NCBI GenBank assembly: GCA_902774265.1
Contig: CACYHR010000011.1
Coordinates: 1 to 43,592, forward strand
Direction: 5' to 3'
Origin: an uncultured Eubacteriales bacterium
GTDB lineage: Bacteria > Bacillota > Clostridia > Peptostreptococcales > Anaerovoracaceae
DNA: 43,592 nt
Each line of letters starts with the position of its first letter. The stretch's first letter is position 1. This document shows positions 33,753-43,575 of the stretch, in pieces. Made by a program: the position numbers and the translations under genes. Below the pieces are notes generated by a model. The model saw only the letters and a program-made list of their open reading frames with translations. It was not told where the DNA came from and made no database searches.

Positions 33753-35105
33753 ATGGATCAGATAAGTATTTTTGAAACATCCAATAATAACAGCAGCCAG
33801 CCTCTTGCGGCTAGAATGCGCCCGCGAACACTCGGAGAGTATGTGGGTCAGCAGCATCTGGTAGGCAAAGGCAAGGTCCTGCGGAATCTCATAGAAAGGG
33901 ACAATGTTTCCTCAATGATATTCTGGGGACCGCCGGGAGTCGGCAAAACGACGCTGGCTCAGATAATCGCGGCATCTACAGACGCGCAGTTCATAACCTT
34001 CAGCGCTGTTACGAGCGGTATAAAGGAGATCCGCACTGTAATGCAGCAGGCCGACAGGATGACAGCCATTGGTGCGCGCACTATAGTGTTCATAGACGAG
34101 ATACACAGATTCAACAAGGCTCAGCAGGACGCTTTTCTTCCCTTTGTTGAAAAAGGCAGTATAATACTGATAGGCGCAACTACAGAGAACCCTTCATTTG
34201 AGGTAAACGGCGCGCTTCTCTCGCGCTGCAAGGTGTTTGTGCTGCATCAGCTTTCCGAAGAAGACATAGCGGAGCTGATACGCCGGACGATCAAAGATAC
34301 GAGGGGATTCGGAGATCAGGATGTAAGGATATCAGATGATGTCATAACGGCGCTCTCATCGTTTGCAAACGGAGATGCCAGAACCGCTCTTTCGACACTC
34401 GAAATGATGGTTCTCAACGCGGAGCGCAGCAGCGATCCGTCGGACGGACATGAAATCATCAACGTCACTACGGAGGATTTCGAACAGTGCACCTCGCGCA
34501 AATCCCTGCTGTACGACAAGCAGGGTGAGGAGCACTACAATCTTATTTCCGCGCTTCATAAATCCATGAGAAATTCCGATGCCGACGCGGCGGTCTACTG
34601 GCTGGCGAGAATGCTTGAGTCCGGTGAGGATCCTATGTATATAGCCAGACGCGTCACCAGATTTGCGGCGGAGGATGTCGGACTTGCCGATCCGAGGGCG
34701 CTTGAACTTTCGGTTGCAGCTTTTCAGGCCTGCCATCTTATAGGTATGCCTGAATGCAGCGTGCATCTGACCGAGGCTGTCATTTACAATGCGCTGGCGC
34801 CAAAGTCCAACGCAATGGAGGTGGCGTATATGCAGGCAGCGGACGATGCAAACAATAATATGGCCGAGCCGGTTCCTCTCCATATACGGAATGCTCCGAC
34901 TAAACTGATGAAGGAACTGGATTACGGCAAGGGTTATATTTATGCTCACGATACAGAGGACAAGATAGCCGATATGGAATGCCTTCCGGATAATCTCAGG
35001 GGAAAGCAGTATTACCATCCGGGTGATCAGGGCTTTGAACCGAGGTTCAGAGACCGGTATGAGGCTATCCGGAAATGGAGAGAGGAACACCGTGGCAATA
35101 AATGA
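33753..35105 (+). CDS. rarA: Replication-associated recombination protein A (AAA+ ATPase)
   Basis: A 450-residue RarA/MgsA homologue. It has the N-terminal [22 protein letters not shown], Walker [10 protein letters not shown], Walker [20 protein letters not shown], sensor [12 protein letters not shown], and the C-terminal RarA tetramerisation region with [11 protein letters not shown] and a [11 protein letters not shown] motif. It acts at stalled replication forks together with RecA and SSB. The length is standard and no defect is visible. Confidence 0.96.
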   Translation: MDQISIFETSNNNSSQPLAARMRPRTLGEYVGQQHLVGKGKVLRNLIERDNVSSMIFWGPPGVGKTTLAQIIAASTDAQFITFSAVTSGIKEIRTVMQQADRMTAIGARTIVFIDEIHRFNKAQQDAFLPFVEKGSIILIGATTENPSFEVNGALLSRCKVFVLHQLSEEDIAELIRRTIKDTRGFGDQDVRISDDVITALSSFANGDARTALSTLEMMVLNAERSSDPSDGHEIINVTTEDFEQCTSRKSLLYDKQGEEHYNLISALHKSMRNSDADAAVYWLARMLESGEDPMYIARRVTRFAAEDVGLADPRALELSVAAFQACHLIGMPECSVHLTEAVIYNALAPKSNAMEVAYMQAADDANNNMAEPVPLHIRNAPTKLMKELDYGKGYIYAHDTEDKIADMECLPDNLRGKQYYHPGDQGFEPRFRDRYEAIRKWREEHRGNK

Positions 35106-35130
35106 GGAAAGGCAACGGTAGAGATATAAT

Positions 35131-37206
35131 ATGATGGATTGGTTTTACAGAAGGGTTATCAGATACAGAAAAGCAATAATGGCAGGCTTTGCGGTGCTTT
35201 TGGTGCTGTCGGCATGGATGTACACAAAGGTCTATGTCGATTATGATCTGCTCAACTATCTGCCTCAGGATTCTCCGTCAACCAAATCTCTTGAAGTAAT
35301 GGCTGAGGAATTCGGAGGGAATGTGCCTAATGTAAGGGTCATGCTCCGCGATGTCACGCAAAAAGAAACAAAGGATTACAAGAGAGAGATCGAAGAACTG
35401 GACGGAGTTCTGGCAGTAACATGGCTTGACAGCATGCTGCCTTTGAATATGCCTATAGAAATGCTGCCGGGCAGTCTTGTGGATTCCTATTATAAGGATG
35501 GCAATGCCGTGCTTATGGTAACTGTGGATCCCGAAAAACAGCTCGATACCATTCCTGCGATATATGATGTGATAGGCGAAGACAATATGCTTGCGGGGCC
35601 TGCTGCAAATACCGTGGTCGCCACGATCAATACCGTAAAGGAGGTCATGCGGATCACGATAATAGCGATACTGTTCCTGATATTCGTACTGATTATGACT
35701 ACGACATCCTGGGTCGAGCCTGCAGTGGTAATGCTGGGCCTTGGAGTCGCCGTACTCATAAATTCCGGAACGAATCTGCTCTTCGGCAAGATCTCATTCG
35801 TAACGAATTCCTCCGGTATGATCCTGCAGATGGCTGTAGCTCTCGATTATTCAGTCTTCCTTATACACCGCTTCAGCGAATGCAATGCTGAAGAGGATGA
35901 TCCCGAGACTGCTATGCTGAATGCACTGAAGCTGTCGACATCATCGATACTGTCCAGCGGACTGACGACTGTAATAGGCTTCCTGGCGCTGGCATTCATG
36001 AAGTTCCTGATAGGAGCTGATCTGGGAGTCGCTCTTTCAAAGGGCGTGGCAATAAGCCTGATTACCTCTCTGGTGTTCATGCCGGGAGTGATACTTGAGA
36101 CATATAAATGGATGGATAAGACCAGGCACAGGAGCTTCATGCCTTCATTCAGAGGACTGGGAAGAGTGGTCTGCAAAATCTCCACGCCGCTGATGATAGC
36201 TTTTGTGCTCATCATGGTTCCTGCTTACATAGGAAGCACACAGAACGATTATCTTTACGGCGGATCCAAAATATACGGACCGGATACCCGTCTCGGCAGC
36301 GACACCGAAAAAATGACAGAGATCTTCGGTGACAATGACAATTATGTGCTGATGGTGCCCCGCGGCGACAGGACGAGCGAACATGCGCTTATCAGGGAGA
36401 TGGAGGACATGCCCGGGATAAATTCGGTTCTGTCAATAGAAAATCTCATGGGCATCGCTATTCCGGGAGATATGCTTCCCGAAGGACTTGTTGACCAGCT
36501 GCAGTCGGATCATTACGACAGAATGGTGATATCTGCTGCGGTACCGGTGGAAGGCGATAAAGCATTTGCGCTGATAGACGATATTTATGCAGCTGCTGAC
36601 AAATACTATGAGGGAGAATACTATATGGCCGGTACAGGTGTCAGCATGCATGATGTGAAAGAGGTCGTTTCGAGCGATATGGTCAAGGTCAATTTCATAG
36701 CGATCTTTTCGGTCTTTGTTGTGCTGCTGCTGACGATGAAAAATCTGCTGCTGCCTGTCATTCTGGTGCTTACTATAGAGACGGCTATATGGATAAACAT
36801 GTCCATAACGCATCTTACCGGGGCATCAATGTTCTATATAGCGTATCTGATTATAAGCTCAATACAGCTCGGAGCAACGGTTGACTACGCAATACTGTTT
36901 ACCGAGCGTTACAAGGAAAACCGGAAGGTATACGGGATACCCCCGCGGGAATGTGTCGTGACTACGATATCCGACACGGCCGTATCGATACTCACATCGG
37001 CAACGGCTGTCTCTGTAATGGGAATATTGCTGTATATCTTTTCGAGCCAGAGGATAATAGGACAGATCGGACTGCTGCTCGGAAGAGGAACGATCTGTTC
37101 GCTGCTGGCGGTATTGTTCGTGCTGCCGGGCTTTCTGATGAGATTTGACAAATATGTTCTCAGAACTTTTGGCGATAAAAAAAGACAAAACGCAGATGAA
37201 TTGTGA
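35131..37206 (+). CDS. MMPL/RND-family exporter
   Basis: A 691-residue membrane protein with the two-halved MMPL layout. One helix is followed by an extracellular loop (about 35-165), five helices (about 170-330), a second extracellular loop (about 370-520) and further helices (about 525-680). Charged residues inside the helices, as in MAVALDYSVFLIHR and LGATVDYAILFTER, are the proton-relay signature. Such proteins export lipids, peptides or other compounds. TATAAT directly before the ATG leaves no room for a transcript start. It begins 25 bases after rarA and may be read through from it. Its partner seems to be the heptad-repeat protein at 37267. Confidence 0.9.
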   Translation: MMDWFYRRVIRYRKAIMAGFAVLLVLSAWMYTKVYVDYDLLNYLPQDSPSTKSLEVMAEEFGGNVPNVRVMLRDVTQKETKDYKREIEELDGVLAVTWLDSMLPLNMPIEMLPGSLVDSYYKDGNAVLMVTVDPEKQLDTIPAIYDVIGEDNMLAGPAANTVVATINTVKEVMRITIIAILFLIFVLIMTTTSWVEPAVVMLGLGVAVLINSGTNLLFGKISFVTNSSGMILQMAVALDYSVFLIHRFSECNAEEDDPETAMLNALKLSTSSILSSGLTTVIGFLALAFMKFLIGADLGVALSKGVAISLITSLVFMPGVILETYKWMDKTRHRSFMPSFRGLGRVVCKISTPLMIAFVLIMVPAYIGSTQNDYLYGGSKIYGPDTRLGSDTEKMTEIFGDNDNYVLMVPRGDRTSEHALIREMEDMPGINSVLSIENLMGIAIPGDMLPEGLVDQLQSDHYDRMVISAAVPVEGDKAFALIDDIYAAADKYYEGEYYMAGTGVSMHDVKEVVSSDMVKVNFIAIFSVFVVLLLTMKNLLLPVILVLTIETAIWINMSITHLTGASMFYIAYLIISSIQLGATVDYAILFTERYKENRKVYGIPPRECVVTTISDTAVSILTSATAVSVMGILLYIFSSQRIIGQIGLLLGRGTICSLLAVLFVLPGFLMRFDKYVLRTFGDKKRQNADEL

Positions 37207-37212
37207 TATAAT
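37204..37212 (+). promoter_or_regulatory. Extended -10 promoter overlapping the MMPL stop codon
   Basis: TG at 37204-37205 and a perfect TATAAT at 37207-37212. Two direct GTTAAT repeats (37219-37224 and 37231-37236), 12 bp apart, lie around the expected transcript start, where a repressor could bind. Confidence 0.5.
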
Positions 37213-37266
37213 CAATCAGTTAATCTATCGGTTAATAATTGTTTGTGGAGATAAAGCTATAAATCT

Positions 37267-39762
37267 ATGACGGATAAGATGATTTTTGCAAAAAAAATAA
37301 CATGCCTGATGCTCTCAGCGACGCTTGTGTTCAGCCAGGGAACTGCTGTATTTGCAGCAGGCGGAAGCAGCGTGACCGGCGACGAGGCGCTCTATAAATC
37401 TGTGATAGACGTACAGAATGAATCGTCAGAGACGGTTGACAAGGATGAGACTGTATACGCCATAATGAATGCTGATGGCGATATACAGAAGATAGTTGTC
37501 GATGAATTGCTCAATAATACAAAGAACAAAGATGTCATAAATGATGTGTCAATACTTGACGGTATAGAGAATATATCCGGAACGGAGAAATTCGATCAGG
37601 ATGATACGGATCTCACTTGGTATGCCGACGGTAAACCGATAAGGTATGAAGGTACAGCGAACGAACCGCTTCCGGTAAGCGTGGATGTTTCCTATTACCT
37701 TAACGGAGAAGAGAAGACTGCCGAAGAGATGGCCGGACAGGCGGGAAATATTGAGATACATTTCGACTATCATATCAATAAGATGGAGTATCCGTCCGGA
37801 TATGAGATGTTCCATCCGTATGTGATGGCCAGCGGAGTAGCTTTCGATAATGAGCATTTCACTAATATACATGCGGATGACGGCAAGACTGTGAACAGCG
37901 GTGACAGCACCATATGCATGGGATACGCACTGCCGGGACTCAAATACAATCTGGGAATTGAAGACAATGATGAAGATAATGGTGAAGACCTTCAGATCAA
38001 TATTCCCGAAAGTGTCGTTATCAGAGCGTCAACAGATAATTTCAGCATCGGAGGCACATATACCATCGCAATGACGGGTATTCTCAAAGATGCCGGTCTG
38101 GACGAGATGGCTGAGAAGGCAGGAGACAAGGCGGAGGAGCTTGAAGCCGGGCTGAATGCGCTTGCAGACGCGGGCAATCAGCTGACAAAAGGCAGCAGTC
38201 AGCTTGCTGCCGGTATTTCACAGCTTGCCGGCGGTATCAGACTTCTCAAGAGCAAAACATCAAAGCTCGGTCCGGGAATCAAAGCTCTGTCGAAGGGTGC
38301 GAAAGAGCTTAAAAAAGGGACATCTCAGGTGCTGAAAGGTTCAAAACAGCTGAAGAGCGGTGCTAAGGAGCTTGATAAGGGTATCAAACAGCTTGATGAC
38401 GGCGCCACACAGATGAAAGACGGAACAGAACAACTTGCTGACGGTACATCCCAGCTCAAGGAAGGTACAGAGCAGCTCAAGGAAGGCACGTCCAAGCTTT
38501 CCAAGGCGACAACGCTGATGAAATACGGAGCTGACGCAGTAGTCATTGAGGCGGCGGTCGTCAAGGTAGAGACTACAGCCTTAAAACATGACGCTATAAA
38601 ACTCGAAGGACAGACTCAGGAGGTTGCTGACGGACTGCATGATCTCGCTAACAGTGATGATGCATCAAGAGGGCTGCAGCTTGATATCGGAGCTGACAGC
38701 ATCGAACTGGGATTCAGCGGCGTTGCGTCACAGGGCGCAGGTATCAGGGCTACGGCAAGAAGCTACAGAAACAGCATAGCTTCGTACAGATCAAAGCTGT
38801 CATCAGCTAAAGGTCTGATAAAGGACAGCGGCAAGCGTGCCCTTGTCGATCAGGCTATCGGAGAGCTGAACAGCCTTGATGCATATCTCAGCAGCGTTGA
38901 ATCATATGTCGGAAGCGTAGATGCGGCAGCTTATGAGGCAAGTCAGGCTTCCGCCAAGGTGAGTGCAAAGGTAAATAACCTTAAAGTAAGCCTTTCTGCT
39001 ATCAGGTCTACATCAAATAACAGAAATAAATCGCTTCAGGAACTGGCTGCGAAGGCAGATGCAGCCAACGATACTGCTGAAAAGGTCAGAGCGGAGGCTA
39101 TCACAGCTGATGCGACTGCTACAGTTATGGCAGTTTCGTCAGGACTGCTCGCTATTCTTGCTCACAAGGTAGACAGCGGAACAAAGGAACTTGATGAAGG
39201 TGCAGCCAAGCTGGACGAAGGCGCAGGACAGGTAAATGAAGGTGCGCAGCAGCTGAATGAGGCAGCTTCAAGGCTTGCTGACGGCGTGCACCAGCTCAGC
39301 GAGGGTTCAGGACAGCTCGTTAACGGAGTAACCAGGCTCAATTCTGCTATTGAGCTGCTGGACGGAGGCGCAGGACAGCTTTCCTCAGGTCTGAACGAAC
39401 TTAACAAAGGCTCGGTCGAACTGCTTAAGGGAATCAATCAGCTGGCCGCCGGCGCAGGCAAGGCGGAGGCCGGAGCAAATGAACTCGCTGCCGGAATGGC
39501 CAGATTCAACAGAGAAGGCATAGGCGCATTTGTCGCTGCTCTCGGCGACAGCGGAGTCAGCGGAATGCTCGAAAGACTCGAAGCGCTGATCGATGCGGAC
39601 CGTGCATCCACTTTCTACGCCGGCAAGGCTGAGAAGGACAGCGGCGAATCCAGGATAATATTCAAAACGGCAGCCATTTCTGCTCCGGATAAATCAGATG
39701 ATAAATCGGAATCTGCAGATGAATCTGAGGAATCTGAAGAAGAGACCGCCGAAACAGAATAA
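37267..39762 (+). CDS. Secreted XxxLxxG heptad-repeat protein, YhgE/Pip-related
   Basis: The 831-residue product has a signal peptide (hydrophobic run about residues 10-28, cleavage after FAA near 31). After a globular region (about 40-275), long runs of L-x-x-G heptads (QLADGTSQLKEGTEQL and the like) fill about 285-425 and 625-760, the pattern of TIGR03057-type repeats. The C-terminus is acidic and lacks a membrane helix, unlike typical YhgE/Pip proteins. Such repeats form long coiled rods. The gene follows the MMPL exporter, and MMPL proteins with fused heptad rods are known, so the two likely cooperate as exporter and external rod. The ribosome site ggag is 17 bases from the ATG, so the start is uncertain. 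Confidence 0.85.
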   Translation: MTDKMIFAKKITCLMLSATLVFSQGTAVFAAGGSSVTGDEALYKSVIDVQNESSETVDKDETVYAIMNADGDIQKIVVDELLNNTKNKDVINDVSILDGIENISGTEKFDQDDTDLTWYADGKPIRYEGTANEPLPVSVDVSYYLNGEEKTAEEMAGQAGNIEIHFDYHINKMEYPSGYEMFHPYVMASGVAFDNEHFTNIHADDGKTVNSGDSTICMGYALPGLKYNLGIEDNDEDNGEDLQINIPESVVIRASTDNFSIGGTYTIAMTGILKDAGLDEMAEKAGDKAEELEAGLNALADAGNQLTKGSSQLAAGISQLAGGIRLLKSKTSKLGPGIKALSKGAKELKKGTSQVLKGSKQLKSGAKELDKGIKQLDDGATQMKDGTEQLADGTSQLKEGTEQLKEGTSKLSKATTLMKYGADAVVIEAAVVKVETTALKHDAIKLEGQTQEVADGLHDLANSDDASRGLQLDIGADSIELGFSGVASQGAGIRATARSYRNSIASYRSKLSSAKGLIKDSGKRALVDQAIGELNSLDAYLSSVESYVGSVDAAAYEASQASAKVSAKVNNLKVSLSAIRSTSNNRNKSLQELAAKADAANDTAEKVRAEAITADATATVMAVSSGLLAILAHKVDSGTKELDEGAAKLDEGAGQVNEGAQQLNEAASRLADGVHQLSEGSGQLVNGVTRLNSAIELLDGGAGQLSSGLNELNKGSVELLKGINQLAAGAGKAEAGANELAAGMARFNREGIGAFVAALGDSGVSGMLERLEALIDADRASTFYAGKAEKDSGESRIIFKTAAISAPDKSDDKSESADESEESEEETAETE

Positions 39763-39787
39763 TTTGATAGCATATAGAACTTCAATA

Positions 39788-39826
39788 TGATATACTTTTT
39801 AGGCTGGTGCATTGTGCCGGCCTAAA
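39788..39826 (+). promoter_or_regulatory. Extended -10 and leader hairpin upstream of asnS
   Basis: TGATATACT lies at 39788-39796. A 10-bp stem (39798-39807 with 39817-39826, one G-U pair, 9-base loop) starts right after it and would form at the 5' end of the transcript. No T-box features are present. The hairpin could alternatively help to end the upstream gene, although no U-run follows. Confidence 0.4.
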
Positions 39827-39855
39827 CTTATATTAAATAATCCAAAGGATCAGAA

Positions 39856-41250
39856 ATGAAAGACATAGAGATCAGAGAACTGTTCCGCAACACGGCGGAA
39901 TACGACGGAAAAGAAGTAACAGTACGCGGTTGGATAAGGGGAAACCGCAGCTCCAATCAGTTTGGATTCATCTCACTTAATGACGGTTCGTTTTTCACAT
40001 CCGTACAGATAGTGTATGAGGCGGAAAAACTGGAAAATTATCAGGAAATCACCAAATACCGTCTCAGCGCGGGAATCATGGTCAGAGGTATTCTTGTCAT
40101 GACTCCGGATGCAAAGCAGCCATTTGAGATCAAGGCTGAGGAGATCGTACTTGAAGCGGATTCAGAGCCTGATTATCCGCTGCAGAAAAAGCGCCACACA
40201 ATGGAATTCCTCAGAGAGATAGCGCATCTCAGACCGAGAAGCAATACCTTCTCTGCGGTATTCAGAGTTAGAAGTGTAGCAGCATTTGCTATTCACAAAT
40301 TCTTCCAGGAAAAGAATTTCATATATGTACATTCACCTGAGATCACATGCAGCGATGCTGAAGGCGCCGGCGAGATGTTCCAGGTAACTACGCTGGATCT
40401 CAACGATCTGCCGAGAGACGAGCATGGGAATATCGACTACTCTAAGGATTTCTTCGGCAAGAAGGCCAACCTTACAGTATCCGGACAACTTGAAGGCGAG
40501 ATCATGGCGCTTGCATTCCGCAACATATATACATTCGGGCCGACATTCAGGGCTGAGAACTCCAACACCGCAAGACACGCATCTGAATTCTGGATGATGG
40601 AGCCTGAGATGGCATTCTGCGATCTCGAGCAGAACATGGATATGGCCGAAGAGATGATCAAATACATCATCAGCTATGTAGTTGAACAGTGTCCTGAAGA
40701 AATGCAGTTCTTCAACAGCTTCATAGATAAGGGACTGCTGGCAAGACTCGACCACATCGTGAATTCGGATTTCGTAAGGATAACATATACAGAAGCAGTA
40801 GATATACTGCAGAAATCCGGCAAAAAATTCGAATATCCTGTTGAATGGGGACTCGAACTGCAGACGGAGCACGAACGCTACCTCACTGAGGAAGTCTTCA
40901 AAAAGCCGATGTTCGTCATAGACTTCCCTAAGGACTGTAAAGCATTCTATATGAGAGTCAATGACGACAACAAGACGGTCGCCGCAATGGATATGCTGGT
41001 ACCGGGAGTCGGCGAGATCATAGGCGGCAGCCAGAGAGAGGAGCGTTATGATGTGCTTCTTGACAGGATACACGAGCTCGGACTTGACGAGGACACATAC
41101 GACTGGTACCTCGATCTCCGTAAATATGGCGGAGTCAAGCATTCCGGCTACGGCCTCGGCTTCGACCGCATACTTATGTATCTCACGGGAATGAGCAACA
41201 TCAGAGACGTGCAGATGTTCCCGAGAACGCCGGGCAACGCGGAATTCTAA
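39856..41250 (+). CDS. asnS: Asparaginyl-tRNA synthetase
   Basis: A 464-residue class II synthetase. It has an N-terminal OB-fold anticodon domain ([25 protein letters not shown]), motif 2 [22 protein letters not shown] and motif 3 [30 protein letters not shown]. The HLRPRSNTF sequence and length separate it from AspRS. The start has aagga nine bases upstream. It charges tRNA-Asn directly with asparagine. Confidence 0.97.
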   Translation: MKDIEIRELFRNTAEYDGKEVTVRGWIRGNRSSNQFGFISLNDGSFFTSVQIVYEAEKLENYQEITKYRLSAGIMVRGILVMTPDAKQPFEIKAEEIVLEADSEPDYPLQKKRHTMEFLREIAHLRPRSNTFSAVFRVRSVAAFAIHKFFQEKNFIYVHSPEITCSDAEGAGEMFQVTTLDLNDLPRDEHGNIDYSKDFFGKKANLTVSGQLEGEIMALAFRNIYTFGPTFRAENSNTARHASEFWMMEPEMAFCDLEQNMDMAEEMIKYIISYVVEQCPEEMQFFNSFIDKGLLARLDHIVNSDFVRITYTEAVDILQKSGKKFEYPVEWGLELQTEHERYLTEEVFKKPMFVIDFPKDCKAFYMRVNDDNKTVAAMDMLVPGVGEIIGGSQREERYDVLLDRIHELGLDEDTYDWYLDLRKYGGVKHSGYGLGFDRILMYLTGMSNIRDVQMFPRTPGNAEF

Positions 41251-41354
41251 ATTTAGTACCGCTGCGAGCGAGGTATAGCGAGAGCGTGCCCGGAAGGGAC
41301 GATATCCGCGCAAATAAAAAAATTTATATAAAGCATTTTTATAGGGAGGAACAC

Positions 41355-43295
41355 ATGAAAGGTTATTCAAGCGACAAGATCCGCAACATCGTACTACTGG
41401 GACACGGCGGCATAGGTAAGACCACTTTCCTTGAAGCAGGACTGCTCAACACAAAGGTTGTCAGCAGACTCGGCAAGGTTGAGGACGGAAACACCGTATC
41501 CGACTACGAAAAGATGGAGATCCAGAAGGGATACACCATCAACCAGACACTGGTACCTATAGAATTCAAGGGAACCAAGCTGAACTTTATCGACACTCCG
41601 GGATTCTTCGATTTTGCCGGAGAGGCAAGAGCAGCTCTTTCAACAGGTGCTACAGCTATAATCATGGTAGACGCATCATCCGGTATTCAGGTGGGTACAG
41701 AGAAGGCATGGGAACTCGTAAAAGAATATAACGCTCCTACATTCTTCATGCTCAGCAAGATAGACAAGGATAATGTTGATGTTGACGGAGTTATTTCCGC
41801 TATTCAGGATAAGTTCGGTACATCATGCGTTACTCTCGATGACAAGGATGCCCTCGATGAGGCTGTTGCAGGTGCTGACGAGGAACTCATGGAGAAATTC
41901 TTCGAAGGCGAAGCTTTCACAGACGAAGAGTTCGCTCACGGACTGGCAACAGGTATCCACAACGGAGACATCATGCCTATACTCAGCATGAGCAGCATTA
42001 CAGGCGCAGGCGTAGAGGAAGCTCTTGATGCACTCTGCAAATATGTTCCAAAGCCATCGACAGTAGTTACTCATGCAAAGAATGACAAGGATGAGGATAT
42101 AGAGATCAAATGCGATCCGAACGGAGATCTCGTACTCTTTATATTCAAGACTCTCGCTGACCCGTTCCTCGGCAAGATCTCATATGCAAAGGTTGTTTCC
42201 GGTACTCTCAAGTCCGGTACTGATGTATATAACCCGCGTTCAGAGAAATCAGAAAAACTCGGATCTGTATTCTTTGTAAGAGGCAAGAACCAGGAAATGA
42301 CAGATACAGTTCCTGCAGGAGATATGGTTGCACTCGGCAAACTGCAGAACACTAAGACAGGCGACACTCTCTGCCTCAAGGCTAAGCAGGTCAGGATCTC
42401 TGAGATCGCATTCCCTAAGCCATGCTATTTCGTAGCTGTAGAAGCAGCTGACAAGAACGAGGATGAGAAGATGGCACAGGGCCTCTCCAGACTCATGGAA
42501 GAAGATCCTACATTCGTTCTCGAGAGAAATGCAGAGACACATCAGACTCTGCTCGGAGGACAGGGTGATATCCAGCTCGGAATCATTCAGGCAAAACTCA
42601 AAGACAGATACGGCGTCAGCGTAAATGTTGTTCCTCAGAAGATCGCTTACAGAGAGACGATCAAGGGCAACTCCGACGTACAGGGTAAGCACAAGAAACA
42701 GTCCGGCGGTGCAGGACAGTACGGAGATGTACATATCAGATTCTCCCCATCCGAGCAGCCTGGTCTCGAGTTCTCGGAAGAGCTGTTCGGCGGATCCGTT
42801 CCTAAGAACTATGTACCTGCTGTAGAAAAGGGACTGCTCGAATGCATGGAAAAAGGCCCTCTCGCAGGATGTAAGGTACAGAATATCAAGGCTGTTCTCT
42901 ATGACGGTTCATATCACGAAGTAGACTCCAACGAAGTATCTTTCAAGATAGCTGCTTCCCTCGCATTCAAGAAGGGTATCGTAGAGGCAAGACCTTGCCT
43001 GCTCGAGCCTATCATGAAGCTTGAGATCACCGTTCCTGAGGCATATGTAGGTGCTGTAATGGGCGACCTGCCTAACAGAAGAGGTATCGTAATGGGAATG
43101 GACCCTACAATGAGCGGTACAGTTCTCCACGCTGAGGCACCTCAGGCAGAACTCTTCGATTATGCTATCGCTCTGAGATCCATGACTCAGGCAAGAGGAT
43201 CCTTCACAGTAGAGTTTGCAAGATACGCTGAACTGCCGGCTAACCTCGCGGATAAGGTTATTGCGGCGTACAAAGCTTCCCAGGAAGATAAATAA
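41355..43295 (+). CDS. EF-G-like translational GTPase (EF-G paralogue)
   Basis: A 646-residue protein with the EF-G domain order (GTPase, beta-barrel, three C-terminal domains). The G1 loop is GHGGIGKTT and G3 is DTPGFFDF, where canonical EF-G has DTPGHVDF with a catalytic His. G4 is SKID instead of NKxD. These changes are typical of EF-G-like paralogues rather than the main FusA. The C-terminal region with GGAGQYGDV and ALRSMTQARGSFTVEF is intact. No rpsL, rpsG or tuf is adjacent, again unlike fusA. The frame opens at 41286, but gggagga before the ATG at 41355 fixes the start. Role could be ribosome recycling or a specialised translation step; this is inference. Confidence 0.92.
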   Translation: MKGYSSDKIRNIVLLGHGGIGKTTFLEAGLLNTKVVSRLGKVEDGNTVSDYEKMEIQKGYTINQTLVPIEFKGTKLNFIDTPGFFDFAGEARAALSTGATAIIMVDASSGIQVGTEKAWELVKEYNAPTFFMLSKIDKDNVDVDGVISAIQDKFGTSCVTLDDKDALDEAVAGADEELMEKFFEGEAFTDEEFAHGLATGIHNGDIMPILSMSSITGAGVEEALDALCKYVPKPSTVVTHAKNDKDEDIEIKCDPNGDLVLFIFKTLADPFLGKISYAKVVSGTLKSGTDVYNPRSEKSEKLGSVFFVRGKNQEMTDTVPAGDMVALGKLQNTKTGDTLCLKAKQVRISEIAFPKPCYFVAVEAADKNEDEKMAQGLSRLMEEDPTFVLERNAETHQTLLGGQGDIQLGIIQAKLKDRYGVSVNVVPQKIAYRETIKGNSDVQGKHKKQSGGAGQYGDVHIRFSPSEQPGLEFSEELFGGSVPKNYVPAVEKGLLECMEKGPLAGCKVQNIKAVLYDGSYHEVDSNEVSFKIAASLAFKKGIVEARPCLLEPIMKLEITVPEAYVGAVMGDLPNRRGIVMGMDPTMSGTVLHAEAPQAELFDYAIALRSMTQARGSFTVEFARYAELPANLADKVIAAYKASQEDK

Positions 43296-43300
43296 ACAAA

Positions 43301-43462
43301 CGACTGAAAATCGCGCATGACTTTGTCAGAGCCCGCTCTCATGTACTCACTTACTATCAGTAAGCTCCGTGCATTCGAGCGGGCTCTTTCGCGTCCTGCA
43401 TCGATTTTGAGCCGTTTGTAAATATTATGCGGATAGAGGTAAATAAACGACTGAAAATCGCG
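43301..43462. repeat. Direct repeat pair flanking the first terminator
   Basis: The 15-base sequence cgactgaaaatcgcg occurs at 43301-43315 and 43448-43462. Both copies are preceded by aaataaac (the first copy has a four-base insertion aaac), so the repeated unit is about 22 bases. Each copy is followed by its own strong hairpin, giving two repeat-plus-terminator units in tandem after the EF-G-like gene. Confidence 0.8.
43328..43389 (+). terminator. Terminator after the EF-G-like gene
   Basis: An 11-bp perfect stem (43328-43338 with 43377-43387) encloses 38 bases, including an inner 5-bp stem (CTTAC/GTAAG around 43350-43364), and is followed by TT. It is unusually large-looped. Confidence 0.7.
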
Positions 43463-43466
43463 TTCA

Positions 43467-43497
43467 ACTCCCGGACGAATGACCGTCCGGGAGTTTT
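43467..43497 (+). terminator. Second strong Rho-independent terminator
   Basis: An 11-bp perfect GC-rich stem (43467-43477 with 43484-43494), a 6-base loop and TTTT. It follows the second copy of the direct repeat. Confidence 0.85.
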
Positions 43498-43503
43498 CAA
43501 CCA

Positions 43504-43575
43504 GGAGCAAAGCTCCAACAAGCTCGCTTGATTGGAGCGAGCGACGCCGTACTTATCGGAGGAGCTCAGCCTCCG
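43504..43575. repeat. Nested inverted repeats at the window end
   Basis: Four palindromes crowd into about 70 bases: GGAGC/GCTCC (43504-43516), GCTCCAA/TTGGAGC (43512-43538), GCTCGCT/AGCGAGC (43522-43542) and CGGAGG/CCTCCG (43557-43575). The first three overlap, so they exclude each other. No coding frame is apparent. The element may continue beyond the window. Confidence 0.6.

Noticed and set aside
35125-35130. TATAAT touching the MMPL start codon
   Set aside because: It leaves no room for a transcript start and leader; likely chance in AT-rich sequence.
39827-39855. T-box leader for asnS
   Set aside because: No AGGGTGGNACCGCG-type sequence or specifier stem, and the leader is too short.
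40333-41370. Long minus-strand open frame (345 codons) opposite asnS
   Set aside because: It lies antisense to a clear class II synthetase, has no ribosome site or recognisable domain, and is a codon-bias shadow.
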